A model generated the notes under the pieces. It searched no databases. It was given only the letters and a program-made list of their open reading frames with translations, and was not told where the DNA came from. This document shows, piece by piece, positions 17,687 through 26,127 of a stretch of DNA of 64,000 nt. Origin of the DNA: [Leptolyngbya] sp. JSC-1 (GTDB lineage: Bacteria; Cyanobacteriota; Cyanobacteriia; Elainellales; Elainellaceae). Positions within the stretch are counted from its first letter, which is position 1. Each line of letters begins with the position of its first letter. The stretch lies in the NCBI GenBank assembly GCA_000733415.1, contig KL662191.1:2109145-2173144 (forward strand), written 5' to 3'. The position numbers and the translations under genes were made by a program.

Positions 17687-18511
17687 TCAGGTAGTGCGAG
17701 TGACGATAAAGCAGATCGAATTGACATGATAGCTACCAAATTCTTGAGCGGTGAATTCAGGATGGGCTTGCAGAAATTCATCGAAGGCCTTCTTTTCACC
17801 TAAATTTCTGCTAGCTAAGCCATCAGAATTCCAATCATCAAAGAAAATGACAGCTTGATCTTGAATCAACGGCTCGCAAAACTTTAGCACATCAACCGTC
17901 GAGGAGTACATATCACAATCCACCATGATCAAATTAGTCTTTTTGATTTGATACTGCCGACAAAACTCTGGCTTGAGAGTGTCACTGAACCAGCCTTTGA
18001 TCAGGAAAGTACGATTCCAGTCGATGCTGAGCCGAGTCAATCTTTCTTTTGTGACTTCAATGTGACACTTAAATCCACCGGCATCCCAAACCCCAATATC
18101 TTCTTCGGCATCTGTTTCCGGTAGTCCTTCAAACGAATCAAAACCAAACAGCCGAACTTGGTTTAAACCAAACTCCTGCAATACCTGGAACATACAGCCC
18201 AAAGACGTTCCATTGAATACACCAAACTCTAGATAATCTCCAATTGTTTCCAAATCAACCGTGGTTTTTAAATACAGCAACGCTTCCCGCTGTTTTTGCT
18301 TTAAGGCTTCAACAGGCACCAGGAGGGCCATGCTGTCCCATTCTTCATCGAGATAATAGCGAGCTAAAAACCGCCTCACAGCGCTTTGCATTGCTTGTGG
18401 CATCAGGTTTATAAAAAAATTGGCGATTGGCTTCAAGCCCAACAACTTTGCCACCCGAACTAGAAAATAGCTATAGTTTGACTGATTTTTGTTATTAGTA
18501 CTGGCTATCAT
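17687..18511 (-). CDS. TylF/macrocin-type O-methyltransferase family protein
   Basis: A 274-residue SAM-dependent methyltransferase-fold protein of the TylF/MycF type. The SAM site is at YLEFGVFNGTSLG; later come FGFDSFEGLPE, KGWFSDTLK, and the metal-binding MVDCDMYSS ... IFFDDW acidic residues. Relatives methylate sugars or polyketides, but in cyanobacteria the gene often lies in surface-polysaccharide regions, so a sugar substrate is more likely here. The N-terminal ~55 residues are a short basic/hydrophobic lead-in. It has no close same-strand partner, so no pathway can be assigned. Confidence 0.82.
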   Translation of the reverse strand: MIASTNNKNQSNYSYFLVRVAKLLGLKPIANFFINLMPQAMQSAVRRFLARYYLDEEWDSMALLVPVEALKQKQREALLYLKTTVDLETIGDYLEFGVFNGTSLGCMFQVLQEFGLNQVRLFGFDSFEGLPETDAEEDIGVWDAGGFKCHIEVTKERLTRLSIDWNRTFLIKGWFSDTLKPEFCRQYQIKKTNLIMVDCDMYSSTVDVLKFCEPLIQDQAVIFFDDWNSDGLASRNLGEKKAFDEFLQAHPEFTAQEFGSYHVNSICFIVTRTT

Positions 18512-18910
18512 AAATTACGTCTCCAACTATGTCTCTTGAGAGCAAATCTCGACATGTGTAGCTACCAACAGAAGGGAGACTGAAAACTAAAACAAAGCGA
18601 GCTGAAAGCGGTATACCTTCAGCCCCTTATCTAGTTACCAACTAGTTACCGAATTAGAAACTCAAAATTGGCGCATTGATCCTATGTGCAGAATTTGCCT
18701 GCGGAATTTCATAGGCAGTAACAACCTACCGTGCCATCATTGGTTTCCTTGTAACGACTTGCTGCGCAATCAATGGCTCTCCTGTCAATTTTCGAATATA
18801 TGTTGGGAAATCTGCAGATACAGTTATATTTCGTTACAGATTTTCGAGGGATGTGCCTGAGTGCTGCAATTGCTAACGATTCTGATAAGAGCACAAGTAG
18901 CTAGGCAGAA

Positions 18911-19075
18911 TTAAGCTAAACGCTTCAACATGTACCCGCCTTTTTGACTACGAATTGTCATTCCGTCTATGACAGCCGTAGCTAAGCCATATTCATTGTC
19001 AAACATCTGTCCTGCAATCTCATGAGGTTTAAGTTGATGCCACTCCGTCTCAATGTCATCCCCTGCGGGAACAAG
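18911..19075 (-). pseudogene. Possible degraded gene fragment
   Basis: A short stop-bounded frame without a convincing start encodes about 54 residues, with DDIETEWHQLKPHEIAGQMF and a GGYMLKRL end. The composition is protein-like rather than random, which suggests the C-terminal end of a decayed gene, but I do not recognise the family. The surrounding region 18512-19142 otherwise contains no gene that I can support. Confidence 0.25.
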
Positions 19076-19142
19076 CTACATCTCTGAGCAATATTTCGGC
19101 AACAGCATCAAAAACAATCCTTAGGACTACTTGACTATTAAA

Positions 19143-20330
19143 TCAGTTTTTCAGTGCTTGTAGCGAATGGTAGACCGGCAGGGTGAAGTGGAAGCAGCTG
19201 CCGTGATTCGGTTCAGAATCCACCCAGATCTGGCCGTAGTGGGCTTGAACGATGCGTTTACAGAGCGCTAAGCCAATGCCATAGCCTTCCATGGCCTGAT
19301 CTCGCTGGAGCCGGAAGCGATCCCCAAAAATATGCTGCTGATTATCGCTAGGAATTCCCGGACCCGTATCGCAAATGCTGACCTGTACTTTCTGGGTGGT
19401 GCGGTGCAGAATGGCCACATTGATTTTTCCATTGGCCGGTGTGTATTTGATGGCATTGTCCAGTAAATTGACAAGCACCTGCCTGATCCGCTCTGGATCA
19501 GCATAGACGCTAGGTAAATCGCTGGGGATATCGGTGTGAATCTGGTGGGATTTGGCCTGGAACTGTTCGTGCAGGCGGTCGATTACCTCTAGACACAATT
19601 GGCCTAGATCAATCTGTTGAGGCTGGATGCGCAACTCTGCGCCTCGTTCTCGCGCCACCTGCAAAATGTCTGTAATCAGCCGATCCAGCGACCGGGCTTG
19701 GGTGCGGGCTTGCTGGACCATTTGGCCTAACAGTTCTGGCGTCAGGCGGGGATGTTTTACCTCGCGGCAAAGCCCCATTTCTAGCGTTTCTAGGGCAATC
19801 GATAGGGTCGTGAGCGGGTTGCGCAAGTCATGGGCCAGAATCGCAATAATTTGATCCTTAAACTGCAACTGGGCCTGCAGTTCTTCTTTTTCTCGTCTGA
19901 GCTGAAAAATTTCATCAGACAGCTTCAGGAGTTCAGCGGAATGGGCAATTGACTGAATTTGAACTTTATCGCCATTAGAACGGTCAACCGTTGCCAGATT
20001 GGTCAAGTAATCTTCAATGGAACGCTGCCACCGCGACCACCAGTTTTCCAACTGGGCCACCAGGTTCGTTCCAGCCAAAACCTGCCGAGGAGCCGGGTGG
20101 ATCTTGATCAGGGAAGGCGTGGCCACCAGCTTGAAATTTTCGGCCAAATGGGGCTGCTCGCTCACATCCACCACCTGTAGCTCGTAGGGATAGGTCGAAT
20201 CTGCGGCTAACTCTTTTAAGCGATGGCGGATCTGCCGGATGCGTTCATTGGAGATGGGGCGCTTATCTACAAACAGCACGAGCTGAAGCGATGCGTCGGG
20301 ATTTGCAGAGGGTTGCAGCGATGCCTCCAT
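19143..20330 (-). CDS. sasA: Adaptive-response sensory kinase SasA (circadian clock output)
   Basis: A 395-residue histidine kinase. Residues ~16-98 form a KaiB/thioredoxin-like domain (LVLFVDKRPISNE ... VATPSLIKI) that docks on KaiC. A short coiled coil leads to the HisKA domain with phospho-accepting His167 in LAHDLRNPLTT, then the HATPase domain with N box NLLDNAIKYTP, G1 CDTGPGIP and G2 GYGIGLALCKRIV. SasA reads KaiC phosphorylation state and phosphorylates RpaA, setting daily gene expression. The fold order and length match SasA of other cyanobacteria. kaiABC and rpaA are not in the window, which is usual. Confidence 0.95.
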   Translation of the reverse strand: MEASLQPSANPDASLQLVLFVDKRPISNERIRQIRHRLKELAADSTYPYELQVVDVSEQPHLAENFKLVATPSLIKIHPAPRQVLAGTNLVAQLENWWSRWQRSIEDYLTNLATVDRSNGDKVQIQSIAHSAELLKLSDEIFQLRREKEELQAQLQFKDQIIAILAHDLRNPLTTLSIALETLEMGLCREVKHPRLTPELLGQMVQQARTQARSLDRLITDILQVARERGAELRIQPQQIDLGQLCLEVIDRLHEQFQAKSHQIHTDIPSDLPSVYADPERIRQVLVNLLDNAIKYTPANGKINVAILHRTTQKVQVSICDTGPGIPSDNQQHIFGDRFRLQRDQAMEGYGIGLALCKRIVQAHYGQIWVDSEPNHGSCFHFTLPVYHSLQALKN

Positions 20331-20750
20331 GAGAGCCTACTTAATCTTTAAGAACTGTGCTATGAAATCGAATATGGAAAAATGATTATGATAGGTCGAT
20401 ACACCTGTGATTCATGGGCTTTAACTTCTGGTTAGGATTGAACCGGAGGCTTGAGCTAGATATCTGATACCTGGCGCATTGCGCTTCATCAGATCTGCTC
20501 AGCTCTTCACTGATTTAGGTCTAGATCGGGGCTTGTAAGCTGACTGCTAATTAGATCGTGTTTCTTAATTATTTTGACAGATTTATCAGGGATTATTGTG
20601 GTCTAGAAACTTCAGAGCGTCAAGGTGGCTGAACCAAGGAGGTGAAGAGCAGTAATTCGAATGTAGGTTAAATACAAAGAAAGCTTGTCTGAAAACGGCT
20701 GAGGCCGTGTTAGATTATTAAGATTTTATTAACTCTAAGGGTTCGTGGGC
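20331..20750. other. Divergent promoter region between sasA and a glycosyltransferase gene
   Basis: About 420 bp without a supported gene. AT-rich stretches around 20560-20590 and 20705-20740 could serve as promoters. No clear operator, riboswitch or small RNA could be read. Confidence 0.4.
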
Positions 20751-21938
20751 ATGAAGATTCTGGTACTGGCTTGGGAGTTTCCACCTCGGATTGTGGGCGG
20801 AATTTCTCGCCATGTGGCAGAGCTTTACCCTGAACTGGTCAGGTTGGGCCATGAAGTTCATTTGCTGACCGTTGAGTTTGGTCATGCACCCCGCTACGAG
20901 GTGGTAGACGGCATTCGGGTGCATCGCGTCTCGGTGGGTGAAAGTCACGACTTTTTCCACTGGGTGGCCAATATGAACGACAGCATGGGCAAACATGGTG
21001 GCAAATTGCTGCAAGAAGACGGACCGTTTCACCTGATTCATGCCCATGACTGGTTGGTCGCAGATGCGGCGATTGCCCTCAAGCACCTGTTTAAAATCCC
21101 CCTGATTGCCACGATTCACGCAACAGAATTCGGTCGGCACAACGGTCTCCATACTGAAACCCATCGCTATATCAACAGCAAAGAAGCCGCGCTGGTCACT
21201 GAAGCTTGGCGGGTGATTGTCTGCACTCAATACATGCGTCAGGAGATGGGCTGGGCCTTCCACTGCCCTGCTGATAAGGTAGATGTGATCTACAACGGCA
21301 TCTGTCAGGAGAAAAAGCAGCCCCGGCGGGAGTTTGACTTTTGGCGGTTTCGGCGTCGGTTTGCTGCCGATCAAGAGAAAATTGTTTACTACGTAGGCCG
21401 CCTCACCTACGAAAAGGGAATTGATATTTTGTTGAGTGCTGCCCCCAAAGTGATCTGGGAGATGGGTGGACGCGCCAAGTTTATTATTATCGGCGGCGGC
21501 AATGCGGATGTGCTGAAGCGGCAAGCCTGGCATCTGGGAATTTGGCACAAATGCTACTTCACGGGCTTTATGTCTGATGAAGAGCTGAATCAGTTTCGCT
21601 GTATTGCCGATTGTGCTGTGTTTCCTAGCCGCTATGAGCCGTTTGGGATTGTGGCCCTAGAGAATTTCTCGGCTCGGATTCCGGTGGTGGTGTCAGACAC
21701 GGGCGGTTTACCGGAAGTGGTGCACCATACTAAAACCGGCATTGTCACCCAAACTGGCAATCCCGACTCCTTGGCCTGGGGCATTCTGGAAGTGCTGAAG
21801 AACCCTGGCTATGCCCAGTGGCTAATCGATAATGCCTACGAAGATCTGGATCGTCGCTTTAACTGGGCAATCTTGGCGCAACAAACCGAAGCTGTCTATC
21901 ATCGCGTCGTGCAGGAACGAACTGAGGTAGATTGGTGA
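20751..21938 (+). CDS. GT4-family glycosyltransferase
   Basis: A ~395-residue GT-B glycosyltransferase of family 4. The N-terminal Rossmann half opens with KILVLAWEFPPRIVGGISRHV; the C-terminal half has YYVGRLTYEKGIDILL and the nucleotide-sugar EX7E motif in EPFGIVALE. Related proteins include glycogen-synthase-like and sucrose-phosphate-type retaining enzymes; in cyanobacteria this form is usually annotated only as glycosyltransferase. I prefer ATG 20751; GTG 20745 is six bases upstream in frame. It is divergent from sasA and not clearly in an operon. The sugar donor and acceptor are unknown. Confidence 0.88.
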   Translation: MKILVLAWEFPPRIVGGISRHVAELYPELVRLGHEVHLLTVEFGHAPRYEVVDGIRVHRVSVGESHDFFHWVANMNDSMGKHGGKLLQEDGPFHLIHAHDWLVADAAIALKHLFKIPLIATIHATEFGRHNGLHTETHRYINSKEAALVTEAWRVIVCTQYMRQEMGWAFHCPADKVDVIYNGICQEKKQPRREFDFWRFRRRFAADQEKIVYYVGRLTYEKGIDILLSAAPKVIWEMGGRAKFIIIGGGNADVLKRQAWHLGIWHKCYFTGFMSDEELNQFRCIADCAVFPSRYEPFGIVALENFSARIPVVVSDTGGLPEVVHHTKTGIVTQTGNPDSLAWGILEVLKNPGYAQWLIDNAYEDLDRRFNWAILAQQTEAVYHRVVQERTEVDW

Positions 21939-21960
21939 GTTGAGATCAGATGGGCGATAC

Positions 21961-22905
21961 CTAGTGACTTCTGCGATAGGAGTTGGGAGTAACCCCTGTA
22001 ACAGCACGAAAATGCTTGCCCAAATGACTCTGGCTGTTGAATCCGCACTGGAGCGCGATCTCGGCAATTTCTAGAGTCGAGGTTGTCAACAACTGCTTAG
22101 CCCGCTCTATCCGCTGCTGAAGCAGGTATTGGTGTGGTGCGACCCCCAGCGATTGCTTGAACAGGCGGCTAAAGTGAAATTGGCTGATTCCGGCGACAGC
22201 CGCCAAATCGGCTAACTTGATGTCTTGCTCTAGATGGGCATTGATATAGTCCGCAACCTGCACAAGCTGACGGCTGCCCAACCCTCCCTCTTGCAAAACG
22301 ACGCGAGACCGCAGCGTTGAGTACTGGCGCAGCAGATGAACGGCCAGCAGATTCGCCAACGATTCTACATAGAGCCGTCCGGCCCAACCGCTCCCTTGGT
22401 GAAGTTCGGTTCGCAGCAGCAGCAAGGTTTGCTCTAGTCGGGGATCACGGACACGAAACTCGGTGACCAGCTCTAGCCGCTCCGGATCCAGATCGGTCGT
22501 CTCGGCTACGGCAGCCAGAAACTGAGCCGGAACTTGAATATGCAGGTAATGATCCTCACCCTCGGCCCGATAGGAGGCTGGAATATCTGCTGGAGTAATC
22601 GAAATATCGCCTTTGGTGTAGAGTCCGGTGTAGCGACGGTTGCCAACGATTTGGTGGATTCGATGGGGGCGGGGCGCTAAGCATAAGGCAATTGAATGCC
22701 CAGGCCACGCTTCTGGCACATCTACGCCTCCAGGCGGCTGCTGAAACTCTTCTACCAGAAGTGGCTCCCATCCTAACGCTTGACTCGACAGAATCGGGCT
22801 GGGCGGCTCGTCAGGAGATGAGCGGACAATTCTATTGATTGGGTTAATGGGGATTGGGTTAATTGGATTCACCGGATTAACTGCCGTTTGGGATGGTTTT
22901 GCCAT
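21961..22905 (-). CDS. AraC-family transcriptional regulator
   Basis: A 314-residue regulator with a C-terminal double HTH: LADLAAVAGISQFHFSRLFKQ and IAEIALQCGFNSQSHLGKHF, ending in VTGVTPNSYRR. The N-terminal ~200 residues form a cupin-like effector domain of the type widespread in bacterial AraC proteins. The first 25 residues carry a repeated NPINPI pattern produced by a 9-bp DNA repeat, probably not functional. The gene is divergent from the small YrhK-type gene, with an inverted repeat (23062-23088) between them. The effector and target are unknown. Confidence 0.88.
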   Translation of the reverse strand: MAKPSQTAVNPVNPINPIPINPINRIVRSSPDEPPSPILSSQALGWEPLLVEEFQQPPGGVDVPEAWPGHSIALCLAPRPHRIHQIVGNRRYTGLYTKGDISITPADIPASYRAEGEDHYLHIQVPAQFLAAVAETTDLDPERLELVTEFRVRDPRLEQTLLLLRTELHQGSGWAGRLYVESLANLLAVHLLRQYSTLRSRVVLQEGGLGSRQLVQVADYINAHLEQDIKLADLAAVAGISQFHFSRLFKQSLGVAPHQYLLQQRIERAKQLLTTSTLEIAEIALQCGFNSQSHLGKHFRAVTGVTPNSYRRSH

Positions 22906-23061
22906 ATGGTTTGGCCGCCTCCTATGCTCCCTACAATCTCGGCTATCGCCACATTGATTAATCCAGCTGCTTCAATCTGTGCTTACAGAACCAAAAGATT
23001 CCAGCAAGATTTTGACAGCTCCGCAAGATTCAGATATCCCGAAACCTGTGATTTCCTTAAT

Positions 23062-23088
23062 TTGTAATTGTAGTCGATTCAGTTACAA
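23062..23088. promoter_or_regulatory. 9-bp inverted repeat, candidate operator
   Basis: TTGTAATTG (23062-23070) and CAGTTACAA (23080-23088) form an inverted repeat with one mismatch and a 9-bp spacer. It lies 19 bp before the ATG of the YrhK-type gene and 157 bp from the divergent AraC gene start. AraC proteins usually prefer direct repeats, so the binder is uncertain. Confidence 0.35.
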
Positions 23089-23106
23089 TTCGTAATAACC
23101 AAGGTC

Positions 23107-23424
23107 ATGTATTTACCGATGGAATCCACAGGAGTCAAAAATTCGGTCTCGCCGCTTGCAGAGCAGGGCAGTAATGTCATTCCGTTACATCCCGAGGTTT
23201 CTGCTGAAGGACAGGAGCCTCAGCCAACTCAGAACCACTCTAGAGAAATGGATCGCGAAGCGTTGGTGAGCTGGCTGTTTTTGATCGGTTCGCTGTTGTT
23301 TACCTTAGATTCTGTGCTAGAAAACCTCAGAGGCATTTCGTTTTCGTCGCTGTTGCATATCTCAGCCAGTATTTTGTTCACAGTTGGGTCTGTGCTGTTT
23401 ATTCCGAGTCGTTCTCAAGATTAA
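23107..23424 (+). CDS. YrhK-domain small membrane protein
   Basis: A 105-residue protein (ATG 23107, or 23119 in frame). The first ~55 residues are polar. The rest contains two hydrophobic helices separated by a short turn: WLFLIGSLLFTLDSVLE and LLHISASILFTVGSVLFI, the pattern of the YrhK domain, a membrane domain of unknown function. It is transcribed away from the AraC-type regulator and may be its target. Confidence 0.6.
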   Translation: MYLPMESTGVKNSVSPLAEQGSNVIPLHPEVSAEGQEPQPTQNHSREMDREALVSWLFLIGSLLFTLDSVLENLRGISFSSLLHISASILFTVGSVLFIPSRSQD

Positions 23425-23459
23425 CGTTTCTTCTTGATTGCATAATCCTGATTGCATCA

Positions 23460-24089
23460 TCACTGACTTAATGCCTGCCTCAGTTGACGAATCGCTGCGC
23501 TCGTATTCCGCTCATAGGCAATTTGCTGGTATTGGAGAATCAGCGCTTGCAAATCAATTTTAGGAAAATAACGGCTGTGAGATTGTAGGGAATATTGTGT
23601 AGATGTTAAATGATAAATTGCTAATTGCTTGTGAAATAACCACACCTCTGGAACACAGTAAGGCAAATAGTCATTTACATCTGAGTAACTAGTAACATCA
23701 ATTTCTAATACCAAATCAGGCGGTGAATCGATACGCCAATCGATGCGTTCTTTGCCCGAAACAGCTTGCCAATTCTCGATATAGAAGCAATAGTCTGATT
23801 CGATGCCGCTTTCCTCAGGCAGTTCCATCGTTACGGGTGTGAATGAGTCGTATTCTAGTTGTTTGGCGTCTAAAAGAGCTTTAATGATATCAGCAATCAA
23901 ACTAGCATCGCGTCCATGTTTGGGCAGCGGCGACATAAGCAACACTTCTCCATCACGATATTTGAGACGAGGAATCGAACTATCGCCGCGCTGTTGGCAT
24001 AAGCTCTGATACTCTTGCCAGGTAGCAGGCATTCGTAACACCGCTCCGGGCGGCAGTTGAATCTTTTCCGGTGAGACAATCGCAAACAT
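23460..24089 (-). CDS. Uma2-family (PD-(D/E)XK) putative nuclease
   Basis: About 209 residues of the Uma2/DUF820 family, hugely expanded in cyanobacteria. It shows the usual segments: TWQEYQSLCQQRG, RDGEVLLMSP, HGRDASLIADII, SDYCFYIEN and the PD...E core in SPPDLVLEIDVTSYSD. The acidic residues of PPDLVLEI are the expected metal ligands of the restriction-nuclease fold. The biological role of the family is not settled. I start at ATG 24089 (AMFAIVS); an upstream ATG at 24140 would overlap the LysR gene. It follows the LysR gene by 23 bp on the same strand. Confidence 0.83.
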   Translation of the reverse strand: MFAIVSPEKIQLPPGAVLRMPATWQEYQSLCQQRGDSSIPRLKYRDGEVLLMSPLPKHGRDASLIADIIKALLDAKQLEYDSFTPVTMELPEESGIESDYCFYIENWQAVSGKERIDWRIDSPPDLVLEIDVTSYSDVNDYLPYCVPEVWLFHKQLAIYHLTSTQYSLQSHSRYFPKIDLQALILQYQQIAYERNTSAAIRQLRQALSQ

Positions 24090-24112
24090 GGCGGTTCTCC
24101 GTCCTACTATTG

Positions 24113-25021
24113 TTATTTTACTAATCCACTCCCGGTGCAATAAACCGTGAGAAACTCTAGAAAAACCTGAACGCGAGGGGATATGTTGCGGGAATGGGTG
24201 AACAGCGCTTGCACAATCAATCCGGGCGGTAACTGATTGGGAAACAACGAAATTAACTGCTGGTTCTCTAATTCTGGCTGCACCTGAAAGCTGAGCAATC
24301 GAGTGATGCCAAGACCAGCTAGAGCGGCATTCTTTAAGGCTCCTCCGTTATCCGAATTCAACGAGCCACTGACCGGAATTGTTTGCCATGCGTCATCAAT
24401 CCAAAATTCCCAGGGCAGAGGTTGGCCGTCGAACAGATACCGCAGGCAGTTATGGTGAATCAGATCGGCTGGCGTCGTAGGAGTTCCACGCGCCTTGAGA
24501 TAGCTGGGCGCGGCACAAAGCACAAATTGTGTCTGTCCTAGGTGACGGCGGATCAAACTGGAATCTTGTAGATCGCCTAACCGAATTGCCACATCAATCC
24601 CCTCAGCTACCAAATCCACCAACCAATCGCTCAACCGCAAATCGATTTGAATTTCTGGATACCGAGCTAAGAACAAGGGCAACGCTTGCACTAGAAACCA
24701 CTGGCCGAGATCCAGCGAGGTGCTGATGGTGAGTTTGCCTCGCGGCTTGCCGCCCGAAATGACTAGGTCATTGGCTTCATCCAGTTCTTGCAAGAGACGA
24801 GCCACCCGTTCGTAGTAGGCCACACCTTCTGCCGTCAGACTGAGGGAGCGGGTCGTTCGTTGCAACAGGCGCACACCCAATCGGTCTTCTAGTTTGGCTA
24901 CGCGCTTGCTGATCGCAGAAGGAGTCGTTCCGAGGGAGCGAGCCGCCGCACTGAAACTGCTGGATTCGACACTTTCGACAAAGGCAATCAGTTCGGGCAG
25001 TTGATTAAGAACGCTTAGCAT
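24113..25021 (-). CDS. LysR-family transcriptional regulator
   Basis: About 302 residues. The N-terminal winged HTH is textbook LysR (FSAAARSLGTTPSAISKRVAKLEDRLGVRLLQR-type sequence), followed by the periplasmic-binding-like effector domain (SDWLVDLVAEGIDVAIRLGDL). The CrgA/DhaR-like subgroup is suggested by ERVARLLQELDEAN and LTISTSLDLGQ. I start at ATG 25021 (MLSVLNQLPEL); 25063 is an upstream option. It is divergent from the SDR gene, the classical arrangement for LysR and target. The intergenic region contains a G-rich GGGT repeat. Confidence 0.9.
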   Translation of the reverse strand: MLSVLNQLPELIAFVESVESSSFSAAARSLGTTPSAISKRVAKLEDRLGVRLLQRTTRSLSLTAEGVAYYERVARLLQELDEANDLVISGGKPRGKLTISTSLDLGQWFLVQALPLFLARYPEIQIDLRLSDWLVDLVAEGIDVAIRLGDLQDSSLIRRHLGQTQFVLCAAPSYLKARGTPTTPADLIHHNCLRYLFDGQPLPWEFWIDDAWQTIPVSGSLNSDNGGALKNAALAGLGITRLLSFQVQPELENQQLISLFPNQLPPGLIVQALFTHSRNISPRVQVFLEFLTVYCTGSGLVK

Positions 25022-25097
25022 TTGTTCCTGATTTATTCCTCGGCGGCACAGGTATTTTGCCACTATACCGTCTTCTCGGCTGTAGAGGCACAGGTTA

Positions 25098-25153
25098 GGG
25101 TGGAGGGGTGGGTGGGTGGGTGGGTGGATGGGTGGATGGGTGGGTGGATGGGT
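25098..25153 (+). repeat. GGGT/GGAT tandem repeat, potential G-quadruplex
   Basis: Multiple G-triplets separated by single T or short TGGAT spacers span this stretch on the plus strand, including four consecutive GGGT units. Such single-nucleotide-loop tracts are among the most stable G-quadruplex formers known. It sits in the divergent promoter region between the LysR and SDR genes. Confidence 0.75.
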
Positions 25154-25241
25154 GATGTTTATTGTACAGTACTCTAGTTAATCACTCTAAAAATGATGAT
25201 AGAAACGTAACTGCGAATATTAATGAACAGGAAGGATCAAC

Positions 25242-25955
25242 ATGAATTCTGGAAAAGTAGTCATGATAACAGCCGCTAGTCGTGGGATCGGAGCTGGATG
25301 CGCTAGAGAACTCGCCGCAGGAGGGTATAAGGTATCCCTACTGGCTCGCTCTGAAATAGTATTGGACTTAGCGCAAGAGTTGGATGGTATTGCAGTCCAA
25401 GGCTCCATGACGAACAAAGAGGATTTACAACGGTTCGTACAAACTACATTAAATCACTATGGCCGTGTGGATGCAGTTGTGAATAGTTTTGGCGATCCAC
25501 CCCGTCTTGATCTGCTGGATATTTCCGATCAGATGTGGCTGGAAAACTTTGAGATGCTGTTTTTGAGCGTGGTGCGATTGGCGCGACTTGTCACAGAACC
25601 AATGCGGCAACAGGGCGGCGGCGCAATTGTGAATATTTCGGCCTGTGATGTGCTGGAACCTGACTTGGGAACTCCCTTTAGCGGCACCTTACGGGCAGCG
25701 ATGGCTGGATTCACTAAGCTGTATGCCAAACGTTATCGAGGCGACCACATTCGCATGAATTCGGTCGCTCCTTTTTTTGTCGCTGACCAGCTCGAAGAAC
25801 TCGAAGGATGGGATGTTCCCAATGATCTAATGTGGGGGCGTCCAGCTACCTATGCTGAACTCGCCAAAACCGTTGCTTTTCTGATTTCCGATGAGGCCAA
25901 ATTTATCACGGGGACCACGCTGATGGTGGATGAAGCTAGGTCTGCGGCCATTTGA
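25242..25955 (+). CDS. Atypical short-chain dehydrogenase/reductase lacking Tyr/Lys
   Basis: A 237-residue Rossmann protein. The cofactor loop TAASRGIGAGCA (TGxxxGxG type) and VVNSFGDPP (NNAG equivalent) are present, and the catalytic-strand Ser is near IVNISACD. The position of the YxxxK catalytic motif reads S147-G-T-L-R151 instead of Tyr-x-x-x-Lys. It may therefore bind NAD(P) without standard reductase chemistry or use another mechanism. A good ribosome site (AGGAAGGA) precedes ATG 25242. Divergent LysR suggests regulation by that factor. The end VDEARSAAI replaces the usual VDGG tail. Confidence 0.85.
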   Translation: MNSGKVVMITAASRGIGAGCARELAAGGYKVSLLARSEIVLDLAQELDGIAVQGSMTNKEDLQRFVQTTLNHYGRVDAVVNSFGDPPRLDLLDISDQMWLENFEMLFLSVVRLARLVTEPMRQQGGGAIVNISACDVLEPDLGTPFSGTLRAAMAGFTKLYAKRYRGDHIRMNSVAPFFVADQLEELEGWDVPNDLMWGRPATYAELAKTVAFLISDEAKFITGTTLMVDEARSAAI

Positions 25956-26127
25956 ATAGTGGCCTGCCGTTGGAAACCCTGGAATTTAAAAGTCCGAAAG
26001 GCAATCAGAGCAGCCAGAGCAAGCAGATTGACAGCAAGATTTTGACAAAACCGCAAAAGCAAGAGAGATTTCATCCGGCTGTTTTTTCTAAAGTAGCGAC
26101 ATTGCGAGCCATTGCGGAGATGGAACC

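Noticed and set aside
18709..18894. 61-codon minus-strand open frame
   Set aside because: No motif, no ribosome site and no family resemblance; it looks like chance.
20718..21548. 276-codon minus-strand open frame opposite the GT4 glycosyltransferase
   Set aside because: The plus-strand protein is a clear GT4 enzyme; the antisense product has no recognisable features.
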